Notes under the pieces: generated by a model
The model's input: only the letters and a program-made list of their open reading frames with translations
Databases searched by the model: none
Told to the model about the DNA's origin: nothing
From: DASQZT01 sp963728965
GTDB lineage: Bacteria > Acidobacteriota > Terriglobia > Bryobacterales > Bryobacteraceae
NCBI GenBank assembly: GCA_963728965.1
Contig: CAVSMH010000005.1
Coordinates: forward strand, 253,802 to 317,801
Direction of reading: 5' to 3'
DNA length: 64,000 nucleotides
In this document: positions 16,624 to 25,376 of the stretch, in pieces
How the letters are laid out: each line of letters starts with the position of its first letter
Numbering within the stretch: position 1 is the first letter of the stretch
Made by a program: the position numbers and the translations under genes

Positions 16624-18669
16624 CTAAAGCAGGCCCAACCGCTCCAGAAGGGCCCTGGGATCGGGTTCTCTCCCCATGAAGCGACGGTAGAGTTCAGCCG
16701 GATCGTCTGCATCGCCACGGGACAGGATGTTGGCGCGGAACTCGCTGCCGATGGCACGGCTGAAGATACCGTGGTTGCGGAAGCGCGTGAACGCATCCGC
16801 ATCCAACACTTCCGCCCATTTGTAGGAATAGTAGCCCGCGCCGTATCCCACTGGACTGCCGAACAGGTGCCGGAAGCCGGCGATCATTGCGTAACCCTTT
16901 GGGAGCGGCGCCGGCGTGAAATCCTGCAGGAGCCGGCGCGTATATTCGACCAACTCGCCATCCCGTGGCGGCGTGTACTCCCGGTGTAGCTGCAAGTCCA
17001 CAAACCCGAATCCCAGCTGACGCATCTGGCCGCTGGCGGCCCGGAACGTCCGTGCGCGCCGCATTTTCAGGAAAAGATCGTCGGGAATCGCCGCACCGGT
17101 CTCCCAATGGTGGGCGAACAGGTCCAGCGCCTCCCTTTCCCAGCACCAGTTCTGCATGATCTGGGAAGGCAGTTCCACGAAATCCCAAGCCACGCTGGTG
17201 CCGGCCAGCGAACGAATCTCCACTTGGCTCAGCAGATGGTGCAGCAGATGCCCGAATTCGTGAAAAACCGTTTCCACTTCGCGATGCGTCAGCAGCGCGG
17301 GCCGCCCCGCCACCGGCTGGGTCAGATTGCCGCAGATGAATCCGAGGTGCGGGCGGAAGCCGTCCGGAGCCGGGCCGCCGGTGATGAACGATCCCATCCA
17401 GGCGCCGGGCACCTTGTTCTCGCGCGGGAACCAGTCGGTGTAAAACCCACCCAACGGCGGTCCGCCTTGCTCCGCTACATCGTAGTAGCGGACCGCCGGG
17501 TCCCATACCGGAACGCCGGGACGTTCCCTAATACGAATGCCATACAGACGGCCGACCAATTCGAACAAGCCCGCCACCACGCGATCCAAGGCGAAGTACG
17601 GCCGCAGCGCCTCCTCGTCGAAGTCATACAGCGCTTTCCGCTGTTTCTCCGCGTAATACGCAATGTCCCACGGCTGTAATTCAGCGGCACCCGGACCTTC
17701 GATTTCCCATCGGAACTTGAGCAACTCGCGTTTCTCGGCATCAAACCGGGCTTGGGTATTCCGTTTCAGATCCTCCAGGAACGCTGCCGCCCGAGCTCCG
17801 TCATGGGCCATCCGGTCGTCGAGCACCAGATCCGCGAAATCGGCGAACCCGAGCAGTCGGGCCTTCTCCCGGCGCAACTCCAGAATCCGCACCGCCAGCG
17901 GCCGGTTGTCGTGCTCCCCCTCGGTCGCCCTCAGGCTGTAGGCTTCATACATCCGGCGCCGCACATCGGCGTCGTCCAGATACGTCATTACCGCGACGTA
18001 GGCCGGTTCCTGTAAGGTGAAGCGCCAGCCTTCGCGGCCCTTGCGAGCGGCGCTTGCCCGGGCCGAGTCGCGCGCGGTGGGGGGCAGCCCCGCCAGCGTT
18101 GCCTCGTCGGTGATCATCAACTCGAACGCATTGGTTGCATCCAGGACGTTTTCCGAGAACCGAGTGGTGATGCGGGTCAGCTCGACGTCGATCTCTTCGA
18201 GGCGCCGCTTGCCCGCCGGGTCGAGGTCCGCCCCGTGACGGCGAAATCGTTCCATGGTTTTGGTGAGAAACCGTCGCCGCTCCCCGGTCAGACCCGCGGC
18301 CTCCCCGGTGATGCTGTAGCGCCGGATCCCGCCCCACAACCCCTGATGCAGGGGGATGCCGGTCTCGAAGGCGCTCACGTCCGCCTGTACCGCGTTGACA
18401 GCGGCCCGCAGTTCCGGATTGGTCGCCACCAATTCCAGGTGACGCACCACCGACATAGTGAAGTCCAGAGACTCGGTCAGCTCGTCCAGGGCACGCATGG
18501 TGTTGTCGAAGGTGCGTTCGCCCGGCAGCGTGGCGATTGCCTCCAGGCGCTCCCTGGCCTCACCGAGCAACGCCGCGACTGCCGGCTCGATATCCGCGGC
18601 ACGGATTCGATCAAACGGCACCCGGAATTGGATGGAAGCGAGTGGATTGGATTCGATTACGCTGGACAT
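16624..18669 (-). CDS. M3 family (oligopeptidase A/Dcp-like) metallopeptidase
   Basis: 681 residues from the ATG at 18669 (MSSVIESNPLASIQF); the longer ORF adds an implausible N-terminus. The zinc motif HEFGHLLHH lies at about residue 465, with the downstream metal-ligand Glu expected in the ELPSQ segment. The length and the C-terminal block (GAGYYSYKWAEVLDADAF) match thimet/oligopeptidase A-type enzymes. It degrades short peptides in the cytosol. No signal peptide is visible. It is convergent with the signalling operon. Confidence 0.92.
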   Translation of the reverse strand: MSSVIESNPLASIQFRVPFDRIRAADIEPAVAALLGEARERLEAIATLPGERTFDNTMRALDELTESLDFTMSVVRHLELVATNPELRAAVNAVQADVSAFETGIPLHQGLWGGIRRYSITGEAAGLTGERRRFLTKTMERFRRHGADLDPAGKRRLEEIDVELTRITTRFSENVLDATNAFELMITDEATLAGLPPTARDSARASAARKGREGWRFTLQEPAYVAVMTYLDDADVRRRMYEAYSLRATEGEHDNRPLAVRILELRREKARLLGFADFADLVLDDRMAHDGARAAAFLEDLKRNTQARFDAEKRELLKFRWEIEGPGAAELQPWDIAYYAEKQRKALYDFDEEALRPYFALDRVVAGLFELVGRLYGIRIRERPGVPVWDPAVRYYDVAEQGGPPLGGFYTDWFPRENKVPGAWMGSFITGGPAPDGFRPHLGFICGNLTQPVAGRPALLTHREVETVFHEFGHLLHHLLSQVEIRSLAGTSVAWDFVELPSQIMQNWCWEREALDLFAHHWETGAAIPDDLFLKMRRARTFRAASGQMRQLGFGFVDLQLHREYTPPRDGELVEYTRRLLQDFTPAPLPKGYAMIAGFRHLFGSPVGYGAGYYSYKWAEVLDADAFTRFRNHGIFSRAIGSEFRANILSRGDADDPAELYRRFMGREPDPRALLERLGLL

Positions 18670-18764
18670 CTCAGTCCAGCCTAACAGGCGGGGCACGCGG
18701 TCCGACCGGGAATTCCGCACGGCGGGGGTGCAGAAAACCACAAAACGGTTACCATAGAGTGAGC

Positions 18765-19346
18765 ATGGGTTTGAATCCGAACGGCGGGCCCGCCCACGTG
18801 CACGCCGAGGAGAGGCTGAATATTTTCGCCCTGGTGATCTATATTCCCGGCCAGTTGGGCCAGTTCCTGGACGATCTCCGCAGAGAGTTGGTGCCGCAAT
18901 ATAACCCCCACGCCCACGTCAGTGTCTTGCCTCCGCGGCCCCTGGCGGTCGACTGGCGGATCGCTGCCGAGCAAGTGCGCGCGCAGGCCGGAGCCTGGAC
19001 CCCGTTCGAGATTGAGTTGACGAACCTGCGGGTGTTTCCAGTGACTGACGTGCTGTACCTGGAAGTGGGCGCAGGAGCCGACGAACTCTGTCGGATGCAC
19101 TCCGCCATGAATTGCGATGCGCTGGATTTTCGGGAGCCATTTCCCTACCACCCCCATATCACGCTGGCCCAGGAGGTGCCGCACGAGTCGGTCGCCGGGC
19201 TCATCGAACTGACCGAGCGCCGGTGGAATGAGTATCGCGGCACGCGCAGTTTTCGCGCGGAGCGCGCGGTTTTCGTGCAGAACACGCTGGACAACCGCTG
19301 GATCGATCTCGCCGAGTGTTTTCTCGGGGCCGTGGCCCTGCCCTAG
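18765..19346 (+). CDS. 2H phosphoesterase (2'-5' RNA ligase-like)
   Basis: 193 residues from the ATG at 18765. The two HxT/S signatures of the 2H superfamily are present: HAHVSVLPPRPL (His51, Ser53) and YHPHITLAQ (His131, Thr133), roughly 80 residues apart as expected. Such proteins act on 2'-5' linkages or cyclic phosphodiesters, and the substrate is unknown. It is divergent from the M3 peptidase across 95 bp. Confidence 0.82.
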   Translation: MGLNPNGGPAHVHAEERLNIFALVIYIPGQLGQFLDDLRRELVPQYNPHAHVSVLPPRPLAVDWRIAAEQVRAQAGAWTPFEIELTNLRVFPVTDVLYLEVGAGADELCRMHSAMNCDALDFREPFPYHPHITLAQEVPHESVAGLIELTERRWNEYRGTRSFRAERAVFVQNTLDNRWIDLAECFLGAVALP

Positions 19347-19563
19347 CCCTTCCGTCACGCCAGCAGCGCGGCTGGAGTAGTTCGATCGAACCAGGGGCGG
19401 GGCTCGACTCCTAAATTCTGAGATCTATTTGTCCGTAAAGTACTAAATTATTCAGACAGTTTGGTCGATAGGGTTAATAGAGCGCATCGGCATAGGGCGG
19501 AGAGATCCGGGGCTTGTCGGTCTCGTGGTCTCCGGCCCGTGACCCGCGCTCCATGGTGAACCT

Positions 19564-20205
19564 GTGGAAACCCTCGCAGTTTGTGACACGGAACCGATTG
19601 CTATCGAGGGGCTTCGTAGCCTCCTGCAATCATCGGATACGCTGCGCGTCGTCGCCGCCGAAACGTCGTTAGTGGATGGCATGGACGCCGTTCGCCAATT
19701 GAAGCCTTCTCTGTTCCTCCTGGACAAGGCGTTCGGGATACACGCGGTGATGAACTTGCTAAAAGCCCTTGGTGAGAACGGCAGGGGAACTTCAGCAATC
19801 GTCTGGAGCGGCTCGTTTTCGGGGTCCGAGGCCTTGCGCTTTCTCCAGGCCGGCGCCTGCGGCGTGGTTCGCAAAACCGCCACTCTGCAAACCCTGTTGA
19901 CGTGCATCCAGGCGGTCGTTGCCGGCAACACCTGGATGGAAGAGGATATGCTGGGCGAAATGGAGCGTCCGATCCGTTCCGGCCGCTTTCCCCTCACGGT
20001 GCGCGAACTGCAAGTGATGGAACTCGTCGAGCGCGGCATGAAGAACAAGGACATCGCCCTCGAATTGGGCATCCGCACGGGCACCGTGAAGATTCATCTC
20101 AAGCACATCTTTGAGAAGACCGGGATTCGCGGCCGTTACGGCCTGGCTTTGTCCGCGCTGAAGGAAAAGGGCCTTCTGGCCGTTCCCATAGTCGAAGCGA
20201 TGTAA
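19564..20205 (+). CDS. NarL/LuxR-type response regulator
   Basis: 213 residues starting with GTG at 19564; there is no ATG in frame nearby and no strong Shine-Dalgarno. The receiver has CDTEP as its acidic pocket and Asp54 in LFLLDKAFG. The C-terminal HTH reads FPLTVRELQVMELVERGMKN and GIRTGTVKIHLKHIFEKTGI, a canonical LuxR DNA-binding domain. No cognate kinase is adjacent. It is convergent with the end of the twelve-gene cluster, 51 bp away, so it may or may not regulate it. Confidence 0.85.
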   Translation: METLAVCDTEPIAIEGLRSLLQSSDTLRVVAAETSLVDGMDAVRQLKPSLFLLDKAFGIHAVMNLLKALGENGRGTSAIVWSGSFSGSEALRFLQAGACGVVRKTATLQTLLTCIQAVVAGNTWMEEDMLGEMERPIRSGRFPLTVRELQVMELVERGMKNKDIALELGIRTGTVKIHLKHIFEKTGIRGRYGLALSALKEKGLLAVPIVEAM

Positions 20206-20256
20206 TCGTTGTCGTCCTGGGGACTCCGTCGGCCAGCGGCGGTGTCCGCGTGCCGC

Positions 20257-21141
20257 CTAAACGTAGCGCCGTGCCATGCGCGCGCAGAACGCGGCGAACT
20301 GGTCGATTTCCCGGGGCGGGCTGGTATAGTGCGGCTCCAGGCCGCAGTGCTCGGGCGTGAAACACAAAGTCAGGGTCGTGTCGAAGTCCCGCAGGGCTTC
20401 CATCTGCCGATCAAACCACGCATCGGCGTTGGGACGAAAACTGTCGGCCCAGCTCAGGCCGGTTCGCAGATGTTTTATGCCCAGATCCTTCATCCAGCGA
20501 ACTGCCTGGTCCAGCCGATGGTCCTCGAAATGGAACCACTGGCAGATGCCCAATTGCGGAGTGTAATTCGAAAACTCGCGCATGGCCAGTTTGGGCGTGC
20601 CGTCTTCGCGCAGCAGCCCCATATAGAAGTGGCGGTAATACGAGGAACCCTCGGCTTCGCGATGGCGCGTAGTCGCCGGCCAGGTCCTGGGAAGATCATA
20701 CAGGCTGTACCAGTGGATTCGTTCCGCGCGCCCGCGCAGCAGCTCGGCGGTGCGGCGCAGTCCGAACTCCTGCACCTCTTCGGCGCCGAATGACGACACA
20801 CCCACTTCCGAAACCCAGACCGGCAGGCTGGTCACACTTCGGATCTCGTCCAGCCGCTCCGGCCACTCATGGATTTTCCAGTGGTTCCAGTCCAGTGGAA
20901 AACCATGAACCGCCACCGCCTCCACATGGTGCAGCACGCATTTCTGCTGCATATTGCGGATGAAGTTCGCGTCGATGGGCGAGATCCCTCCCAACACGCG
21001 CGGTATGTGCGGCCGTTCCGCCCGGATGGCATCCGCCGCCAGGTTCACCATGCGCGCAAAGATGCTCCAGTCGCGGTCGATTTCGAAATTCCAATGGGAG
21101 AGATTGTTGGGTTCGTTCCAGAGCATCACCGCTTCAACCAT
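20257..21141 (-). CDS. Glycosidase-like (clan GH-A) protein with circularly permuted barrel
   Basis: 294 residues; the last gene of the twelve-gene cluster, overlapping the methyltransferase stop by 8 bp. It starts directly at the strand carrying WNEPNN (Glu10, acid/base position), continues to WVSEVGVSS (Glu112, nucleophile position), and ends with residues 198-294 (GICQWFHFEDHRLD; HLRTGLSWADSFRP; LCFTPEHCGL). Those residues match the N-terminal first three barrel units of the related domain in the gene at 29920-31959. The segment order is thus permuted relative to the paralogue, with the protein end joining exactly to its beginning. Both catalytic Glu are kept. It has no signal peptide, so it probably works on a cytosolic saccharide intermediate. 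Confidence 0.75.
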   Translation of the reverse strand: MVEAVMLWNEPNNLSHWNFEIDRDWSIFARMVNLAADAIRAERPHIPRVLGGISPIDANFIRNMQQKCVLHHVEAVAVHGFPLDWNHWKIHEWPERLDEIRSVTSLPVWVSEVGVSSFGAEEVQEFGLRRTAELLRGRAERIHWYSLYDLPRTWPATTRHREAEGSSYYRHFYMGLLREDGTPKLAMREFSNYTPQLGICQWFHFEDHRLDQAVRWMKDLGIKHLRTGLSWADSFRPNADAWFDRQMEALRDFDTTLTLCFTPEHCGLEPHYTSPPREIDQFAAFCARMARRYV

Positions 21142-21874
21142 GGGTCTCTCTCCGCCGGCAGATGTACACTTCCGACTCGGGATGATTCAGAATCTCGAAA
21201 CCCGCGCTCCGCAACATGGCCTCGACACAGGCCCGATTCGGGATCCACCAGTTGGTCGGGTCGTTGGAATACCGCTTCTCGACGAAGAACATGGCGGGAT
21301 ATCCGCGACTTTCGAAAATCCCAGTCTCCCAGAACGGGTAGTCCGGGTCGAGCGCGTCCACTTGCTGGCTCCCACGGGTCATGCTCTGAAAGACCATCCG
21401 GTCTCTGACGACATGCTCGTGCAGCAGGTCGAGCGCCAGCAGCGGGTGGCGCAGATGATAGAGCACACCCATGAAGAGCACGAGGTCGAACTTCTCCCCC
21501 AGCTCTGCAACGTCGTAGATATCGAGCTGCCGGAACTCGATGCTCGCGCCCGCCACCTCCGCCACGAATCGCGCCTGCGCCAGGTAGGCCGTGTCGGAGT
21601 CGATCCCCACCACCCGGTCCGCGCCGCGGCGCTTCATCTCGAGCGAGTAGAACCCGGCATTGCAGCCGATATCAAGCACCGTTTTGCCGGCAAGATCGGT
21701 GGGGATGGCGTGCTCGAAATTTCGCCACTTGCAGGCCGGATAGTCGCCCAGGAAATGATCGGGCGCAGTCTGCACGCCGAGCAAGTTCATGTTTTGAAAC
21801 CACGGGCCCAGTTCCGATACCCGGGAACGGATTTCCTCCGCGCTCCAGTGCGAACGAAACGCCGAGCCGATCAT
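21134..21874 (-). CDS. SAM-dependent methyltransferase of the saccharide cluster
   Basis: 246 residues from the ATG at 21874, which overlaps the preceding stop (ATGA). The SAM site is VLDIGCNAGFYSLEMKRRGA (class I motif I), followed by VVGIDSD (acidic ribose ligand) and FDLVLFMGVLYHLRHPL (motif IV region), as in the CmoB-like/DUF1698 group. I recall a TIGRFAM family (TIGR04290) for such enzymes in cassettes of this kind, not verified. It likely methylates a sugar or sugar-linked group made by the surrounding glycosyltransferases. Confidence 0.82.
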   Translation of the reverse strand: MIGSAFRSHWSAEEIRSRVSELGPWFQNMNLLGVQTAPDHFLGDYPACKWRNFEHAIPTDLAGKTVLDIGCNAGFYSLEMKRRGADRVVGIDSDTAYLAQARFVAEVAGASIEFRQLDIYDVAELGEKFDLVLFMGVLYHLRHPLLALDLLHEHVVRDRMVFQSMTRGSQQVDALDPDYPFWETGIFESRGYPAMFFVEKRYSNDPTNWWIPNRACVEAMLRSAGFEILNHPESEVYICRRRETHG

Positions 21875-22629
21875 ACCTGTCCCATCCTGTAGATCCCCTG
21901 ATTCCCTGTCCGGCCGGCCAGGCTGCGCATCGCCTCCAGGTAGCCTTCCATCGTTCCCACATCGAAATAGCAGCTTCCGGCACGAACGCCCCACGCGCGG
22001 CCGCCTTGCTTCAGCCAGGCGTTCACCAGGGTGCCGAGATACTCGTCACCGGCCTCGCGACCGATCCAGAGATCGTACAACTCGCGGAATATCGCGCCGG
22101 GCATTTTGATCGCGCCCCAAATCCAGCGGGAACGCGGCGAAGCGCTCTTCACTTGGATCTGGTTCACCCGCCCTTCGCGATCGGTATCCACCGCATCGAA
22201 GCACTCCGGCCGGTCCACCGGGAACAGAAGAAACGACAAACGGTCATCGGCCAGCCCGCGCAGCCCGTCGGCGGGGAACCAGATCGTATCCGGCAGCCCG
22301 ATCAGCACGGGCTCCCGCGGATCGAGCACGGGCAAGGCACGAAATACAGCGTCGCAAAGCCCGCGCGGCTGTTCCTGAACCGTGTAGCAGAGCGTCGCCG
22401 AATAGATCGAGCCGCCATAGTATTCCAGAATGTCGGACTTCCCGGAGGAGATCACCACGCAGATCTTCGAGGCTCCGCCGCTGACCAGCCGTTCCATCAG
22501 GTAGTCGCTGACGGCGCGCGGTTTTTGCTGGCCGCCTTCGCCGTGGCCGCACACCGGCAACAGTTCTTTCGAAAACGCCAGCGGCTGAATCCGGCTGCCG
22601 CGGCCGGCGGCCGGCACGATGCCCCACAT
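21871..22629 (-). CDS. Sugar-1-phosphate nucleotidyltransferase
   Basis: 252 residues. The ATG at 22629 overlaps the previous stop (TAATG). The N-terminal signature MWGIVPAAGRGSRIQPL is the nucleotide-binding loop (GxGxRxxPLT-like), followed by FSKELLPVCG (a variant of PK.L.PV), VLIGLPDTIWFP and CYFDVGTMEGYLEAM (the VGTP/GT-EG region). It activates a hexose-1-phosphate with NTP, probably the donor-making step for the cluster's glycosyltransferases. The sugar and the base cannot be assigned. Confidence 0.85.
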   Translation of the reverse strand: MWGIVPAAGRGSRIQPLAFSKELLPVCGHGEGGQQKPRAVSDYLMERLVSGGASKICVVISSGKSDILEYYGGSIYSATLCYTVQEQPRGLCDAVFRALPVLDPREPVLIGLPDTIWFPADGLRGLADDRLSFLLFPVDRPECFDAVDTDREGRVNQIQVKSASPRSRWIWGAIKMPGAIFRELYDLWIGREAGDEYLGTLVNAWLKQGGRAWGVRAGSCYFDVGTMEGYLEAMRSLAGRTGNQGIYRMGQV

Positions 22630-23723
22630 TATTGCGCCTCCGCGGTTTCCACCGCCAGCGAGCGCGCACCGAGTAAGGCCTCCATCTCGCTCGCCCGCAC
22701 TTCGGCGGTATGCTGCTCCAGAGTGCGTTCGCGGGCCGCGCGCGCCATGCGGTTCAGTTCCGCATCCGTCCGCTCGAACGCCGCGACCGCCCCGGCGGTG
22801 TCCTTCGCAATCAGAATCTCCCGGCCAGGCTCGAAAAACCGCTCGATACCCTGCCAGTAGTCGCTCAGAATGGGCGCGCCGCACGCCGCCGCCTCAAACA
22901 GCCGTCCCGAAGGGCAGTACCCCGTCTCCACCATGGCGCTTCGGGTGGCATTCAATGTCAGGCGGCACGATGCGTAGAACTCGGGATGGTCCTGCACCAG
23001 CACGTGGCTGAGGAAGAAGATGTTCGGCTGCCACGGAAAACGCGAGTCGTACATCGATCCGCCAATCACGAACCGGCGCTGGGGAAGCAGCCGGGCGGGT
23101 TCGGCCAGCAGTTCGCGCAGCACCTGGGCGCGGTCGGCGCCGTAGGTGCCGAGGTAAGAAAGATCGGCCCGGTACCGCTCGCCTGCCGCAGCCGGCTGGT
23201 GCACGCCCGGATCCACGCTGCCGTAGAGCGGCGCCACGCGGCGGGCGCCCAACTGCTGTTGCAGCATCTCGAGCGTGCGGCCGCCGGTGTAGCTCAACAC
23301 CAGGTCGAAGTCGCGCAGCCCGCGGCGGCCGATGTACTCTACCGCCTCACCGGCGCGTAGCCGCGCGAGCGTCACCGGTGCATCCAGGTCGTAGAACACC
23401 CGCATCGAGACATTCGAATCCAGCACCAGGCTCGACGCCGGAATGGCATCCGCGCAGTAGGAAGTGACCATGCCGACATCCGCCTCCGCCAGGTGGCGCC
23501 TGGCAGCGTGCCGCACCTCCTCCCATTCGCGAAACAGCACCAACTCGCCCGCTCCCGGCAATTCGACCAGGTCGCGATGGCTCGCGTAATAAGGCACGTC
23601 GCGTTCGAAAAAGACAACCTTGTGACCATGCCGGCCCAGGGCGGCGCATAGTCCCCGCCACAGCGTAGCGTGTCCGTTGCCCCAGGATGAGCTCACCGAA
23701 AGCCCGAAAATCACCAATTTCAT
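22629..23723 (-). CDS. CgeB-like glycosyltransferase
   Basis: 364 residues from the ATG at 23723, overlapping the phosphatase stop (ATGA). The N-terminus MKLVIFGLSVSSSWGNGHAT and the C-terminal GT-B motif RLFEAAACGAPILSDYWQGI with FEPGREIL are typical of the CgeB family, named for a Bacillus spore-surface protein. Intermediate blocks (FYDLDAPVTLARL; LYGSVDPGVH) recur in the other three copies in this cluster. It probably transfers a sugar from a nucleotide donor; specificity is unknown. Confidence 0.82.
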   Translation of the reverse strand: MKLVIFGLSVSSSWGNGHATLWRGLCAALGRHGHKVVFFERDVPYYASHRDLVELPGAGELVLFREWEEVRHAARRHLAEADVGMVTSYCADAIPASSLVLDSNVSMRVFYDLDAPVTLARLRAGEAVEYIGRRGLRDFDLVLSYTGGRTLEMLQQQLGARRVAPLYGSVDPGVHQPAAAGERYRADLSYLGTYGADRAQVLRELLAEPARLLPQRRFVIGGSMYDSRFPWQPNIFFLSHVLVQDHPEFYASCRLTLNATRSAMVETGYCPSGRLFEAAACGAPILSDYWQGIERFFEPGREILIAKDTAGAVAAFERTDAELNRMARAARERTLEQHTAEVRASEMEALLGARSLAVETAEAQ

Positions 23724-24322
23724 AGCGGGACGTCTCCGGTTTCGTTCACGCAAAGAACACGGGCCCAGTCCTCGCCCATCTCCACCACATTCACCGAGGC
23801 CAGGCCGATCTCAAACCGCAGCAGCGCGTCCAGAGGAATTCCCAGACAGTATGCCACCGCCGCGCGCAACGGATCTCCGTGGCTCACGGCGACGACCATC
23901 TGCCCTTCGTGCCGCGGTCGTAGATGGTGCAACTGGCGAACCATGCGCATCTGCGTTTCGATAATCAGCTCCCCGTCCGGCGGCCGCACCAGGCTGCGGC
24001 TGGCATTGAACCGCCTCCAGTCTTCCTCCGGGGACAGTTCTTCAAACGTGCGGCCTTCCCACGAACCGATCCGCATCTCACCCAAATCGTCGAGCGCCAC
24101 GGGCGTGATGCCGTGACAGCCCGCGATGGCTTCCGCGGTTTCAAAAGCGCGCTCCAGCGGGCTGGTGTACACCGCCCGGATCGGCAGACGCGCCAGCCTC
24201 CCGGCGAGCTTCTGCACCTGGATTTGCCCCGTCCGGTTCAGTCGCCACCCCGGCGCCCATCCCATCAGCCGTTTCCCCACTGCATCGGTTTCGCCGTGGC
24301 GCACCAGCAGAAATGTTGTCAT
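23720..24322 (-). CDS. Histidine phosphatase (phosphoglycerate-mutase-like)
   Basis: 200 residues from the ATG at 24322. The catalytic LLVRHGET (Arg8, His9) is followed by GWEGRTF-type residues (SWEGRTFEEL) and the second catalytic His in VVAVSHGDPLRAAV. In sugar clusters such enzymes remove phosphate from sugar phosphates. Its first 182 nt overlap the 3' extension of the upstream CgeB-like ORF in another frame. Its stop overlaps the next CgeB-like start (ATGA). Confidence 0.88.
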   Translation of the reverse strand: MTTFLLVRHGETDAVGKRLMGWAPGWRLNRTGQIQVQKLAGRLARLPIRAVYTSPLERAFETAEAIAGCHGITPVALDDLGEMRIGSWEGRTFEELSPEEDWRRFNASRSLVRPPDGELIIETQMRMVRQLHHLRPRHEGQMVVAVSHGDPLRAAVAYCLGIPLDALLRFEIGLASVNVVEMGEDWARVLCVNETGDVPL

Positions 24323-25376
24323 GGAATTCTTTCCAATATGCTTCCAGTTGCGCCGCGCGATGTTCGGGTGTGTGCGCCGCGCGAATCCGCTTGCACGCCG
24401 CCTCTCCCAAGCCCAGACGCTCGCGCTCACGGGTGTCGCGCAGAAAGCGAAGCGTGTCTTCGGCATCCGACGCGACCAGAACCTCCCGGCCGATCTCAAA
24501 AATCGTGTCCAGCCCCTCCCACCAGTCGCTGATAATGGGTGTGGCACATGCGCCGGCCTCGAACAGACGCACGCTTGGCGAGTAGCCGGCCTCCTTCATG
24601 GCGCGCCGCGTGACGTTGAGCGTGAATCGCTGCGCCCCATAGAACTCCGGATGCTCGCGCGGTGACAGGTGAATCTCGCGAGCGACATTCTCCGGCCAGC
24701 GGATCCCCTCCGGATACTGCGGGCCCACCACGGCGAACCGTCCCTGGGGCCACTTCCGGGCGGCATCCAGCATCAGTGCTTCGAGCACGGGCTGGCGATC
24801 CTCACTGAATGTGCCCAGATATCCCAGGTCCCAGCGCGGCGCGGTCCGCCGCGGGCGATAGAGGGCCGGATCCACGGAGCAGTAGAGGGGCCGCGCCATG
24901 GCAGCCCCGTACCGGCTCTCGATGAAAGCGAGCGTTGGCCCTCCGGTAAAAGAAAGATACAAGCCGTACTTCCGTATCAAGGACGGCGTTACGTATTGGT
25001 GATTGCCCGAGGCCAGCGCGGCGACGGTTACGGGAGTGTCGATGTCGTAGAACGCCGTGGTCCCGCGCGAAACGGTGGTGACCCAATCACCGACGCGCGC
25101 ACCCTCCGGAACGAAGGAACCCACAATCACCAGGTCCGCGCGGCCGACCAATCCCTCGAACCGCGTGACGAGTTCGTCGAAACTGCGGTAGAGTTCGGTG
25201 GTGCCGCCGGCCGGGTGTGGCTCATCGCGGTTAGCCGCGTACCACGGCAGGTCCCGTTCGAGAAAACACACCTGATGCCCTCTGGTGGACAGACCGCGAA
25301 GCAGACCCCGGTAAGTTGTCGCATGCCCATTGCCCCACGAGGAAGTCACCGAGAGCCCCAAAATGACGACGTTCAT
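24141..25376 (-). CDS. CgeB-like glycosyltransferase with abnormal C-terminal extension
   Basis: 411 residues from the ATG at 25376 (overlaps the previous stop, ATGA). The body is CgeB-like: MNVVILGLSVTSSWGNGHAT, FYDIDTPVTVAAL, LYCSVDPALYRP, RLFEAGACATPIISDWWEGL and FEIGREVL. After QLEAYWKEFHDN (about residue 350) the reading frame runs 182 nt through the start of the histidine phosphatase and gives low-complexity Gly/Ala/Arg-rich sequence. The other CgeB copies end where this tail starts. A lost stop codon or a small frameshift near 24320 is likely; the extension is probably not functional. Confidence 0.75.
   Translation of the reverse strand: MNVVILGLSVTSSWGNGHATTYRGLLRGLSTRGHQVCFLERDLPWYAANRDEPHPAGGTTELYRSFDELVTRFEGLVGRADLVIVGSFVPEGARVGDWVTTVSRGTTAFYDIDTPVTVAALASGNHQYVTPSLIRKYGLYLSFTGGPTLAFIESRYGAAMARPLYCSVDPALYRPRRTAPRWDLGYLGTFSEDRQPVLEALMLDAARKWPQGRFAVVGPQYPEGIRWPENVAREIHLSPREHPEFYGAQRFTLNVTRRAMKEAGYSPSVRLFEAGACATPIISDWWEGLDTIFEIGREVLVASDAEDTLRFLRDTRERERLGLGEAACKRIRAAHTPEHRAAQLEAYWKEFHDNISAGAPRRNRCSGETADGMGAGVATEPDGANPGAEARREAGASADPGGVHQPAGARF

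Noticed and set aside
19347..19563. Possible small RNA gene or terminator between the 2H protein and LuxR regulator
   Set aside because: AT-rich patch seen near 19411-19470 but no hairpin or promoter I can support.
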